From positions 3,468,501 through 3,532,500 of the forward strand of contig NZ_CP054916.1 in NCBI RefSeq assembly GCF_013364155.1: DNA of 64,000 nt. The letters run 5' to 3'. Below the pieces are notes generated by a model. It saw nothing but the letters and a program-made list of their open reading frames with translations. It did no database searches and was not told where the DNA came from. Numbering within the stretch: position 1 is the stretch's first letter; each line of letters starts with the position of its first letter. Both the position numbers and the translations under genes were made by a program. This document shows positions 1 to 7,490 of the stretch, piece after piece. This DNA is from Streptomyces sp. NA02950 (GTDB lineage: Bacteria; Actinomycetota; Actinomycetes; Streptomycetales; Streptomycetaceae).

Positions 1-200
1 GGGTGCCGCGGCAGCCGTCACCGCCGCGGCGCGGGGGCCCGGCGAGGAGCACGCCAACGCCGACGAGCACGCCACCACCGCCGGCCACGCCAACAGGCAC
101 ACCGGCGGCAGCACCCGAGGCGCCGGGCGCACCGGCGGGAGCGCCCAAAACAGCAGGCCCACCGGCGGATGCGCCCAAGACCGCGGGAGCCGGGTCATGA
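1..200 (+). CDS. C-terminal end of an unidentified protein (runs off left edge)
   Basis: The reading frame is open from the window edge to a TGA at 198-200. The visible residues are a Pro/Ala/Thr/Gly-rich low-complexity tail with repeated APKTAGPPAD-like units and no recognisable domain. The stop overlaps the ATG of the next gene (ATGA), so the two are translationally coupled. I cannot name the product. The frame choice rests on the coupling and on actinobacterial codon bias. Confidence 0.4.
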   Translation, partial: VPRQPSPPRRGGPARSTPTPTSTPPPPATPTGTPAAAPEAPGAPAGAPKTAGPPADAPKTAGAGS

Positions 201-448
201 GCGCCTGGGACCGCAAGGAGGCCGAGGTCCGCCGGATGATGGGGGGCCCGCACCCCCTGCTGCCACCGGACCTGGCGGACCGGGCGGCCGACCGGGGGCG
301 GCGGATCCTCCGCCGCCACCGCGCCGTACGGACCGTCGGCTGGGTGCTGCTGTTCGCCGCGGTCGTCGCGTTCAGCGTGTGGGCGGCGATCGTCGAGCCG
401 TGGACGGCGCCGCCGACCGACACCACCCCTCCGCTGGAGGGGTGGTGA
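197..448 (+). CDS. small single-pass membrane protein
   Basis: This is an 83-residue protein with a basic N-terminal half (residues 1-43, rich in Arg), one hydrophobic segment at about 46-67 and a short Pro/Thr-rich outer tail. It starts inside the stop of the preceding gene, so the pair is one operon. The last 9 codons form part of a perfect hairpin that looks like the operon terminator. I do not recognise a named family. A small anchor or regulatory partner of the upstream product is possible but unproven. Confidence 0.6.
   Translation: MSAWDRKEAEVRRMMGGPHPLLPPDLADRAADRGRRILRRHRAVRTVGWVLLFAAVVAFSVWAAIVEPWTAPPTDTTPPLEGW
421..447. terminator. hairpin terminator embedded in the end of the coding sequence
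   Basis: A perfect 12-bp stem (CACCACCCCTCC) with a 3-nt loop ends within the stop codon of the small membrane protein and lies 10 bp from the convergent metB stop. It could serve both strands. There is no U-tract, as is usual in Streptomyces. Confidence 0.55.
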
Positions 449-457
449 GGCGGAGCG

Positions 458-1615
458 TCAGCCCAGGGCCTGGGTCAGATCGGCCACCAGGTCGTCGACC
501 GACTCGATGCCGACCGACAGCCGGACGAGGTCGGCGGGCACTTCGAGGGCCGAGCCCGCCGTCGAGGCGTGCGTCATCCGGCCCGGGTGCTCGATCAGCG
601 ACTCGACACCGCCCAGCGACTCGCCCAGCGTGAAGAGTCGGGCGCGGTTGCAGACCTCGACCGCCGCCTCCTCGCCGCCCGCGACCCGGAACGACACCAT
701 GCCGCCGAAGGCCCGCATCTGCTTGGCGGCGATCTCGTGCCCGGCGTGCCCGGGCAGCCCCGGGTAGTAGACCTCGGTCACCTTGGAGTGGGAGGAGAGC
801 AGCTCCGCGATCCGGGCGGCGTTGGCGCTGTGCCGGTCCATCCGGACGGCGAGGGTCTTGATGCCGCGCAGCACCAGCCAGGAGTCGAAGGGCCCGGCGA
901 CGGCACCCATCGCGTTCTGGTGGAAGGCGAGTTCCTCGCCGAGACCGGGGTCGGCGACGACGAGCCCACCGCCGACGACGTCCGAGTGGCCGCCCATGTA
1001 CTTGGTGGTGGAGTGCACCACCACATCCGCCCCCAGGGCCAGCGGCTGCTGGAGGTAGGGGCTGGCGAAGGTGTTGTCGACGACCAGGCGGGCCCCGGCG
1101 GTGCGGGCGATGTCGGCGACGGCGGCGATATCGGTGATGCCGAGCAGTGGGTTGCTGGGCGTCTCGACCCAGATCACCTTCGTACGGGGGCGGAGCGCGG
1201 CCCGTACCGCGGCCGGGTCGGAGGTGTCGGCGACCGACCACTCCACGCCCCAGCGCTCGACGACCTTGGCGAACAGACGGAACGTACCGCCGTAGGCGTC
1301 GTCCGGGATCACCACGTGGTCGCCCGGGACCAGCAGCGTGCGCAGCAGGCAGTCCTCGGCGGCCAGCCCGGAGGCGAAGGCGAGGCCGCGGCGGCCTCCT
1401 TCCAGCGCCGCCAGGTTCTCTTCCAGAGCGGTGCGGGTGGGGTTGGCGGAACGGCTGTACTCATAGCCGTTGCGCAGGCCGCCCACGCCGTCCTGCTTGT
1501 AGGTGGACACCTGGTAGATCGGCGGCACGACGGCCCCGGTGAGCGGGTCCGCCTCCTGGCCGGCGTGGATGGCGAGCGTCTCGAAGCTCTGCGGATGCTG
1601 ATGCTGGTCGGTCAT
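458..1615 (-). CDS. metB: cystathionine gamma-synthase / gamma-lyase family PLP enzyme
   Basis: This is a PLP-dependent trans-sulfuration enzyme of the Cys/Met metabolism family, working between O-acyl-homoserine or cystathionine and cysteine/methionine in the cytoplasm. The 385 residues are full length. YSRSANPTR (53-61) and SGLAAE (82-87) are family signatures, and VHSTTKYMGG places the PLP lysine at K205. The motifs do not separate synthase from lyase, so the name follows the usual annotation. It is convergent with the small membrane gene. No good ribosome binding site precedes the ATG, and a TTACCC box about 8 nt upstream may give a leaderless mRNA. Confidence 0.9.
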   Translation of the reverse strand: MTDQHQHPQSFETLAIHAGQEADPLTGAVVPPIYQVSTYKQDGVGGLRNGYEYSRSANPTRTALEENLAALEGGRRGLAFASGLAAEDCLLRTLLVPGDHVVIPDDAYGGTFRLFAKVVERWGVEWSVADTSDPAAVRAALRPRTKVIWVETPSNPLLGITDIAAVADIARTAGARLVVDNTFASPYLQQPLALGADVVVHSTTKYMGGHSDVVGGGLVVADPGLGEELAFHQNAMGAVAGPFDSWLVLRGIKTLAVRMDRHSANAARIAELLSSHSKVTEVYYPGLPGHAGHEIAAKQMRAFGGMVSFRVAGGEEAAVEVCNRARLFTLGESLGGVESLIEHPGRMTHASTAGSALEVPADLVRLSVGIESVDDLVADLTQALG

Positions 1616-1733
1616 GGGCCGAGGGTAACGCCCGGCGGGCCGGTGCCGGGTTCATCGGTCGCGCGGGCGCATAGGCTGGAGCACGGGCCGTCAGGACCGT
1701 CGGAACCGTTGCGCCTTCTCACGGGGACACCTC

Positions 1734-2831
1734 ATGGAGCTTCTGATCTTCCTCATCGCCGTCGTCATGGTCGGCGGGCTGATCATCGTGCCCGCGGTAC
1801 GGCGGATGCGCGGGGGCCGCGAGACCATGCGGGGCGCGCTGCGCGCCTCGGACCCCGGGGAGTACGGCTTCGTCCCGCGCGAGCGGCTCGACGTACGGCT
1901 GCCCGGCCCGGACCAGCCGCTCACCGAGGCCCTGGAGGAGGTCCAGGCGAGCCAGGACTGGCAGCCCGCCGCCCGGCTGCTCGCGCTGACCGAGGCGGGT
2001 TCGGAGCTGCGCTGGCAGCGGGTGCAGACGCTGGCCGGAGCGGCGGCCTACGAGCTGGCGCAGGCCCCGGGGCGGGGCGGGATGTGGCTGCGCACCTGGC
2101 GGGTGGCGGCCCCCAAGGACGCGGGCGCGGCCGCGGTGCACGCGGAGTTCCTGGTCCGGCAGGCCCTGCTGGACCCGTCCTCGCCCGACTTCCGCATGAT
2201 CCTGGAGGAGGCCCGGAGCGTCTGCCAGGAGGCGGCGCTGCTGGCCCCCGGCGACCCGGTGCCGTACATCATCGAACTCGGCGTCGCCCGTGGCCTGGGC
2301 TACCGGCAGGCCGATTTCGAGGAGCTGTGGTCCAAGGTCACCGAGCGCGCCCCGCACCACATGGGCGCCCATCTGGCCGCGCTGCACTACTGGTGCGGCA
2401 AGTGGCACGGCTCCCAGGAGCTGGCCGACGCCTTCACCCACGCGGCCGCCGCCTCCGCCCCGCCGAAGAGCCTGCTGCCCGCGCTGCCGCTGTTCGGCGT
2501 CTTCGAGCACCTGCCGGAGGTCAACCTGGTACGGAGCCTCTACCAGAGCGAAGTGATCACCAAGGCGATCGAGGGCGCGCTCTACGCCACCCACCAGGCC
2601 CCCGCCGACCACCCGGTGCTGCCGCACGTCCGCCATCTGCTGGTGTGGTTCCTGGTCCGGGCGGAGCGGTACGCGGAGGCCATGGAGCAGCTGCGGCACG
2701 TGGACGGCCATGTGGGCGCGGTGCCGTGGTCCTACGGCGCGGACCCGGCGGCCGAGTACGCGGTCTACCGGGCACTTGCGGTGGCGGGCTGGGAGGGCCA
2801 CGGGGGCTCCCCGGCGACGCTGCCGCGCTGA
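1734..2831 (+). CDS. membrane-anchored protein of unknown function, helical repeat-like
   Basis: This 365-residue protein has an N-terminal hydrophobic anchor (residues 2-23) followed by RRMRGG, then a long soluble helical domain. LLALTEAGSELRW, EEARSVCQEAALLAPGDP and the alternating Ala/Leu/Glu pattern suggest TPR-like helices. The start ATG follows CACGGGGACACCTC, a modest ribosome binding site. It is divergent from metB and upstream of msrA. Similar proteins stand beside metB and msrA in other Streptomyces as I recall them, but no function is known to me. Confidence 0.75.
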   Translation: MELLIFLIAVVMVGGLIIVPAVRRMRGGRETMRGALRASDPGEYGFVPRERLDVRLPGPDQPLTEALEEVQASQDWQPAARLLALTEAGSELRWQRVQTLAGAAAYELAQAPGRGGMWLRTWRVAAPKDAGAAAVHAEFLVRQALLDPSSPDFRMILEEARSVCQEAALLAPGDPVPYIIELGVARGLGYRQADFEELWSKVTERAPHHMGAHLAALHYWCGKWHGSQELADAFTHAAAASAPPKSLLPALPLFGVFEHLPEVNLVRSLYQSEVITKAIEGALYATHQAPADHPVLPHVRHLLVWFLVRAERYAEAMEQLRHVDGHVGAVPWSYGADPAAEYAVYRALAVAGWEGHGGSPATLPR

Positions 2832-2860
2832 GACACCGCCGCGCTGACCGGTTGACCGGA

Positions 2861-2879
2861 GCCCGGAATTCTGCCGGGC
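2861..2879 (+). terminator. possible weak terminator hairpin
   Basis: Arms GCCCGG and CCGGGC with a 7-nt loop lie 30 bp after the preceding stop and before msrA. The stem is only 6 bp, so this may only attenuate transcription. Confidence 0.3.
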
Positions 2880-2927
2880 CCGCATCCGTTGTACGGGTTG
2901 CGCCGCGTACCCGAACGAGGAGCCCAG

Positions 2928-3587
2928 ATGCTGTTCAGCCGCCACAAGAACCACCTCCCGACCGCCGAGGAGGCGCTGAAGGGCCGCCCGGAACCGGCGT
3001 TCTCCGTCCCCGACCGCCACACGGTCCTCGGCAACCCCCTGACCGGCCCGTATCCGGACGGTCTGGTCGTGGCCGACTTCGGGCTCGGCTGTTTCTGGGG
3101 CGCGGAGCGGAAGTTCTGGCAGGCCCCGGGGGTATGGACCACCCTCGTCGGCTACCAGGGCGGCCACACCGAGAACCCCACCTACGAAGAGGTGTGCAGC
3201 GGCCTCACCGGCCACACCGAGGCCGTCCGCGTCGTCTTCGACCCGTCCATCACCTCCTACGGCGCCCTGCTGAAGCTCTTCTGGGAGTCCCACGACCCCA
3301 CCCAGGGCTTCCGCCAGGGCAACGACGTGGGCACCCAGTACCGCTCGACGATCCACACCCACTCCGCCGAGCAGCAGGCCGAGGCCGAATCCTCCCGCGC
3401 CGCCTACCAGTCCGTCCTGACCGGCTCGGGCTACGGCGACATCACCACGGAGATCCTCCCCGCGGGCCCCTTCTACCCGGCAGAGGCGTACCACCAGCAG
3501 TACCTGGACAAGAACCCGGCGGGGTACTGCGGCATCGGCGGCACGGGGGTCTCCTGTCCGATCGGGGTGGCCCCGGCGGACGGCTGA
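2928..3587 (+). CDS. msrA: peptide-methionine (S)-S-oxide reductase
   Basis: MsrA reduces methionine-S-sulfoxide in oxidised proteins, using thioredoxin. The catalytic motif GCFWGAE places the nucleophilic cysteine at C55. [10 protein letters not shown] and the C-terminal YCGIGG and SCPIG cysteines (resolving positions) are present. Its 219 residues are typical for the family. I chose the ATG preceded by GAGGAG at about 8 nt over an upstream in-frame TTG at 2889 that lacks a binding site. It ends 3 bp from the convergent flavoprotein gene. Confidence 0.95.
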   Translation: MLFSRHKNHLPTAEEALKGRPEPAFSVPDRHTVLGNPLTGPYPDGLVVADFGLGCFWGAERKFWQAPGVWTTLVGYQGGHTENPTYEEVCSGLTGHTEAVRVVFDPSITSYGALLKLFWESHDPTQGFRQGNDVGTQYRSTIHTHSAEQQAEAESSRAAYQSVLTGSGYGDITTEILPAGPFYPAEAYHQQYLDKNPAGYCGIGGTGVSCPIGVAPADG

Positions 3588-3590
3588 GGC

Positions 3591-4154
3591 TCACAGCTGA
3601 GCCGCGTCGCCCCCGGTGAGGACTGACGCCGCTGCTTCGAGTGCCAGCTGCCACGGATAGCTGTCCGGTCGGCCCTGGCCCGGCTCGTTGGGCATGAACC
3701 CGCCCTCCCCGTACAGCACGCGTACGCCCATCGCGCGGAGCGTGGCAACGCTGGTGTCGAACTGCGTGTGCTGGACGTAGGCGGCGTTGACGCACGGCAT
3801 GGTCACGGTGGGGATGCCCTTGCCGATCGCCTCGGCCACGAATCCCACAATGAACTTTTCGGTGATGCCCAGGGCCCACTGGTTGATCGTGTTGAAGGTG
3901 GCGGGTGCGAGGACGGCGACATCCGCAGGGGGCCAGACGTCGGGCTCCCAGGGCAGCTTGTACCGGCTGCGCACCGGGTGCCCGGTCAGCTCCGCCAAGG
4001 CTGGCAGCTCTTCGTCAAGCCAGCGTGCGGCCGTGGGGGTAAATCCGAGGCAGACATCCCAGTCGGCCGACTGCGCTCGCTCAATAACACCGGCGATGTT
4101 CAGCACGGGCGGGGCGGCACTTCCGAACAGGTAGAGCACGCGGTTCGTGGTCAT
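3591..4154 (-). CDS. flavoprotein (PPC decarboxylase / UbiX-like Rossmann fold)
   Basis: This 187-residue protein has the HFCD/flavoprotein layout: VLYLFGSAAP (4-13) at the phosphate-binding start, PADVAVLAPATFNTINQWALG with the conserved N-x-x-N region in the centre, and VTMPCVN near the C-terminus. Such proteins bind FMN and usually act as decarboxylases or prenyltransferases, but this stand-alone type has no settled substrate. The ATG at 4154 is preferred over a 60-residue longer open frame whose composition is unlike protein. It is transcribed away from an XRE regulator across 132 bp, a pairing common in Streptomyces and suggestive of control by that regulator. Confidence 0.75.
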   Translation of the reverse strand: MTTNRVLYLFGSAAPPVLNIAGVIERAQSADWDVCLGFTPTAARWLDEELPALAELTGHPVRSRYKLPWEPDVWPPADVAVLAPATFNTINQWALGITEKFIVGFVAEAIGKGIPTVTMPCVNAAYVQHTQFDTSVATLRAMGVRVLYGEGGFMPNEPGQGRPDSYPWQLALEAAASVLTGGDAAQL

Positions 4155-4286
4155 GCGGGCAGTCCACCGTGTGGCACCGCCAACCCGCAAACCTCCCGGT
4201 CGAGGCTGACATCGCCGTTCATCGTCATCTGCCATGGCTTGGACGGGTAGCGTTTCCGTTGAGTGAGTCACGAAAGGGAGGCATGC

Positions 4287-5471
4287 ATGCCGCTCCCCGG
4301 CGACGAACACACGGGTGCTCGGATCGCACATCACCGGAAACGAGCTGGGCTGACTCAGCGCGGGTTGGCTCAGAAAGTCCCCTACTCATACAGCCTGCTC
4401 ACACAGGTGGAGTCCGGACACAAGCCAGCCAGCCCCGACTTGGTGGCCGCGGTGGCCAAAGCGCTGTGCATCGACGTCACCGCGCTGACTGGCCAGCCCT
4501 ACGTGACCGAGTTGCAGCAGGACCGGTTGGCCGCGCTGGTTCGCCCGATCCGTGAAGCCCTCGACCTCTACGACCTGGGGGCCGATCCGGCGATCAGTCC
4601 TCGTCCGATTCCCCAACTCGTCGCAGCTGCCGAGCACCTGTGTCAGCAGGTCCGGGCCACGAAACTCCATGACGCCGCTCTCGACCTTCCCGACACGATC
4701 GCGGAGATCACTACAGCGGCGTATCGGGCGCCGTCATCGGAGTTGTGGGCCGCGCTGTCGAGCACGTACCGCACCGCGCACGACCTGGCCGTGAAGCTGG
4801 GTTACTACGACCTGTCGACGGTGGCTCTGGACCGCATGGACTGGGCTGCATCGCGTGCTTCGGATCCGCTGCTTTCCGCGGTACGTCAGTACATGCGTGC
4901 GCTGGTCTACTTCCGAGAGGGCGAATACACGATCGGCAAGCGGCTCGTCGCCTCCGGGCAGGGACTGTTGGAGCAGTCGCCTCAGACCCGGGCGAGGCAG
5001 GCCGTTGCCGGGCAGCTTCACCTCGGGGCGAGCATCATCGCGGCCCGAGCCCATGACGCAGATGCGGTTCGGAACCACCTTGCGGAGGCGAGGTCCTACG
5101 CGGACCGGGTCGGCGAAGCGACTGACGTCCACTGGCTGTCCTTCGGGCCCACGAACGTCACCGTGCACGCGGTGTCCGCCCATGTCGAGATGCGGCACTA
5201 CGGTGAAGCGCTGCGGGAGGCCGCGAAGGTGCGGATACCCAAGGATTGGGCCGTGTCCCGCGCGGCTCACTTCTACGTCGATCAAGCACGCGCCCAGATG
5301 GAAGCGGGACGTTCCGAAGCGGCCTTGAAGTCCATGGTCACCGCGCGCAGGCTGGCGCCCCAACAGACGCGGTACCACTCAGGCGCGCGAGAGACCATCA
5401 GGGGCCTGATCCACCTGTCCCGCCGCACGCCGGACACCCTCGACCACCTGGCTGCCTGGGTGGGTCTCTAG
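4287..5471 (+). CDS. XRE-family regulator with C-terminal TPR-like domain
   Basis: This 394-residue protein has a lambda-repressor-type helix-turn-helix at residues 9-60 (GARIAHHRKRAGLTQRGLAQ, then LLTQVESG). A long helical region of TPR character fills the rest. The ATG follows AAGGGAGG with 6-nt spacing and is preferred over a GTG at 4263. This is a typical Streptomyces accessory-region regulator. It is divergent from the flavoprotein gene and probably controls it. A strong terminator follows, so it is probably monocistronic. Confidence 0.85.
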   Translation: MPLPGDEHTGARIAHHRKRAGLTQRGLAQKVPYSYSLLTQVESGHKPASPDLVAAVAKALCIDVTALTGQPYVTELQQDRLAALVRPIREALDLYDLGADPAISPRPIPQLVAAAEHLCQQVRATKLHDAALDLPDTIAEITTAAYRAPSSELWAALSSTYRTAHDLAVKLGYYDLSTVALDRMDWAASRASDPLLSAVRQYMRALVYFREGEYTIGKRLVASGQGLLEQSPQTRARQAVAGQLHLGASIIAARAHDADAVRNHLAEARSYADRVGEATDVHWLSFGPTNVTVHAVSAHVEMRHYGEALREAAKVRIPKDWAVSRAAHFYVDQARAQMEAGRSEAALKSMVTARRLAPQQTRYHSGARETIRGLIHLSRRTPDTLDHLAAWVGL

Positions 5472-5487
5472 GACTTTCACCGCACCA

Positions 5488-5523
5488 GCCCCCGGCTTTC
5501 ACTCAACTGTGAAAGTTGGGGGC
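5488..5523 (+). terminator. strong intrinsic-type terminator of the XRE gene
   Basis: Arms GCCCCCGGCTTTCAC and GTGAAAGTTGGGGGC form a 15-bp stem (two G-U type mismatches at the DNA level) with a 6-nt loop, 16 bp after the stop codon. Confidence 0.8.
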
Positions 5524-5630
5524 TTCGTATGTCACCAGCATGAAAACTCAGGCGGTTTTCACCCACCACAGGACCCCGGCGGCGCGTGCCTGCGCCCCGG
5601 GGCGTGGTCAACCTGAGGAAGCAGGTCGAC

Positions 5631-5921
5631 ATGCGGCACTGTATCGGCAGGATCTTCGAATCGGTGAGGAGCGCGTTACAGCCCGGCCGGGGTCGCCATC
5701 GAACAGCCGAGACGCGTGCAACGGCGAGCTGCGTAGATGCCCCCACGCTGAGGTTGCCTCGTGTGCATCAGGTGTTGCGTCGGCCGGTGTTGCGGGGTGC
5801 GGACGTGGGCCTTGTCCGGCCGTATGTCGTGGCGCATGAGCGCCAGTTGGAGGCGCGCCGGAGGGCTCGCGCTCGGGTGGAGTCTGCGTGTGCTTCACAC
5901 GGGGTGGTGGTGGCCCGGTGA
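5631..5921 (+). CDS. small conserved-looking protein, first gene of a coupled trio; contains TTA codon
   Basis: This 96-residue protein of unknown function has a basic C-terminal half (LVRPYVVAHERQLEARRRAR). The segment LRLPRVHQVLRR and the RPYVVAHE block resemble small accessory proteins found in many Streptomyces islands. Codon 16 is TTA (5676-5678), so translation should need the bldA leucyl-tRNA. Its stop overlaps the GTG of the next gene (GTGA). The ATG was chosen because the codon bias and motif content begin there; an in-frame GTG at 5586 is possible. Confidence 0.55.
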   Translation: MRHCIGRIFESVRSALQPGRGRHRTAETRATASCVDAPTLRLPRVHQVLRRPVLRGADVGLVRPYVVAHERQLEARRRARARVESACASHGVVVAR

Positions 5922-6241
5922 GTGCGCAACGGCGTCTGCTGCCGTGGTCGGAGCCTACTGGCAAGCCGTGCTATCTGGTGTCCGATGCGGAGGGTGAGGG
6001 GTTCTTGTCGCAGCTTGCGGACGACATGGAAGCGGTGCAGCTCCGCATGGGCTCTGAACTCCTTGATCACGCTGGCGCGCTGCTGGGTGATCCGAAGGTG
6101 GCGACCGAAGAGCTGCGCTTCCTTTCCAACCGTCTGGTTGAGGCGCTACGGGATGCGCTCCGGGTCGCGGAGAGTCGTGGCAGGCGTCTGCCGGTGTCCG
6201 ACGGTGGCGGATCGATGCCAGCGAGCGAGGTGGACGAGTGA
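5918..6241 (+). CDS. small helical protein of unknown function, second gene of the trio
   Basis: This 107-residue protein begins SAQRRLLPWSEPTGKPCYL and continues as a mostly helical, acidic protein (DDMEAVQLRMGSELLDHAGALL, LRFLSNRLVEALRDALRVAESRG). It has no signal peptide or membrane segment. The GTG start lies in the stop of the preceding gene, and its own stop overlaps the next GTG. The last 36 codons recur in a decayed copy at 11454-11561. A family of such proteins exists in Streptomyces, but I know of no assigned function. Confidence 0.65.
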   Translation: MSAQRRLLPWSEPTGKPCYLVSDAEGEGFLSQLADDMEAVQLRMGSELLDHAGALLGDPKVATEELRFLSNRLVEALRDALRVAESRGRRLPVSDGGGSMPASEVDE

Positions 6242-6513
6242 GCCCGGACCGACGGTTGACGTCCGGGTGGCAGATCGAGGCCACACCGGCGGGACTGCGT
6301 GTATCCCGTGATCGAGACGGCTGTCTCACCGTGACACTCGGGATCGTCCGCTTGGGCAAGCGGGTGGTGCTTGCTCCGCTGGTGCTGTCGGTGGATGAAG
6401 CGGAACAGCTCCACGCTGGCCTGTGCTTCGCACTCGCTCCGGAGACTCCGCCGGTGGATGCCCCCGAGTGCCGGAAGTCGGTCCGCTACCCCGGTGGTCG
6501 CCAGCAGTACTGA
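6238..6513 (+). CDS. 91-residue protein of unknown function (copy A)
   Basis: This is the third gene of the coupled trio (GTGA overlap). The compact sequence (GWQIEATPAGLRVSRDRDG, VTLGIVRLGKRVVLAPLVLS, VDEAEQLHAGLCFALAP) reads as a small beta-rich domain followed by a helix. An intact paralogue of the same length lies at 11558-11833 and differs at about a tenth of positions. No catalytic motif is evident. The retention of two intact copies beside decayed neighbours suggests it is useful on its own. Confidence 0.7.
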   Translation: MSPDRRLTSGWQIEATPAGLRVSRDRDGCLTVTLGIVRLGKRVVLAPLVLSVDEAEQLHAGLCFALAPETPPVDAPECRKSVRYPGGRQQY

Positions 6514-6714
6514 GACAGCTCCGGTGTGGATCACGCGCAACAACCGAAGAAGCAACGCCGGACCACCCCTCGCCTGGACAGCTGTCGGGGTGGTCCGGCT
6601 GGGGATCATGACGAACCCCGGTGCCGATGGTACCGGGGCCGTCGTCGTGTTCTCGTTCGACGTGGCCCGGGATCTTCAGTGTCAGGCGGCTTCCGGCGAA
6701 AGGGACTTGGAACG

Positions 6715-6975
6715 ATGTGCGGCCGTGGGGACGACGGGTTCGGCGGTGAGGCGGCAGACCTGGATGCGGGGATGTGGGTGCGCGGAGTGGACTACATGAG
6801 CGGCTGGCGGGATGCGCGGGAGGCGGCTTGCGAGCTGGACGACGCGCTACGGCTCGTCGGAGTGGACACGACCGGGGCGCGGCTGCGGGCCTCCGCCGGA
6901 GCAGAGGGAGCGGGGGTGGTGCGGCTGGAGCTGTCGGCAGCATCGGTGCGTGAGATAGCGATGTTGGCGCGGTGA
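6715..6975 (+). CDS. small hypothetical protein present only in copy A
   Basis: This is an 86-residue frame whose C-terminal 59 residues (MSGWRDAREAACELDDALRL to SVREIAMLAR) look like a real alpha/beta protein with good codon bias. The ATG at 6715 follows AAAGGGA at about 8 nt; an internal ATG at 6796 is an alternative. The gene lies in the roughly 460-bp segment that copy A has and the duplicated copy B lacks, so it was either gained by A or lost from B. Confidence 0.5.
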   Translation: MCGRGDDGFGGEAADLDAGMWVRGVDYMSGWRDAREAACELDDALRLVGVDTTGARLRASAGAEGAGVVRLELSAASVREIAMLAR

Positions 6976-7451
6976 CGGCGGCCCGGCTGGGCAGAGCGAG
7001 TTGAGCGGGACGGCCGGTGGTGGGCGTGCGGTGGCTGAATGGCGCGCTGTGGGCACGCCGCCGGCCGTAGAGGCTTTTGGGCGGGAGCTGCCACGGGGCG
7101 AGAGAACCGGGGGCCTTACGCTGGCCCGGCGAATCGGGCGGGTCTGTGATCCTGCCCGGGTTTGCGACCGATTGGCCCCCTGTTTTTAGAGGCTCGCCCC
7201 GTGGTGGCTGCCTAAAAGCCGCGTAGGCCGTCGGCCACCAGCCACAACGCACCAGCCCGGACGGCGGTCGGCCTGCCTGCGCACTTATGGCGCGGTGGTG
7301 TGTGGGCGGTGGGCGTCCGACGGGACCGGCGGCCACGCCGCAGCCCGGCGGGGCGGCCAGGCCGCCCGGCGCGCCGCATGGCGCGCCCTTGAGTAAGTGA
7401 AGACAGATTTCGACACCTGCACCGCGTCGCTTACGGCGTGGGCTGCTGTTG
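6976..7451. other. intergenic stretch with duplicated hairpin-rich element
   Basis: I see no convincing gene in this 476-bp interval. It contains the copy A halves of two repeats: 7016-7165 (matching 11880-12022) and 7306-7451 (matching the start of 12675-12842). Within 7112-7140 there are two short adjacent hairpins (GGGCC/GGCCC and GCCCG/CGGGC). It separates the rightward small genes from the convergent NLR gene and may carry their terminators or a small RNA. Confidence 0.5.
7020..7165. repeat. duplicated non-coding element, copy A
   Basis: This matches 11880-12022. The 60 bases at 7081-7140 and 11941-12000 differ at only one position, which is more conserved than the flanking duplicated coding sequence. 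It contains the paired hairpins noted for the interval. Confidence 0.8.
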
Positions 7452-7490
7452 TCAGGCGGAGTCGGAACGCGCCTGCCGCAGGTTGTCCCG
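7306..7490. repeat. duplicated segment including the 3' end of the NLR gene, copy A
   Basis: This aligns with 12675-12842 apart from a small indel near 7370-7380. Both copies share the landmark CTTGAGTAAGTGAAGACAG. It reaches about 13 codons into the end of the NLR gene. Confidence 0.8.

Noticed and set aside
569..3619. Open frame of about 1000 codons on the plus strand across metB and msrA
   Set aside because: It is antisense to metB and then out of frame with the two downstream genes; the composition is Arg/Gly/Pro-rich and has no domain. It is a GC-bias shadow.
7001..7189. 62-codon plus-strand frame in the repeat element
   Set aside because: The matching copy at 11880-12022 does not keep the frame, and the composition is not protein-like.
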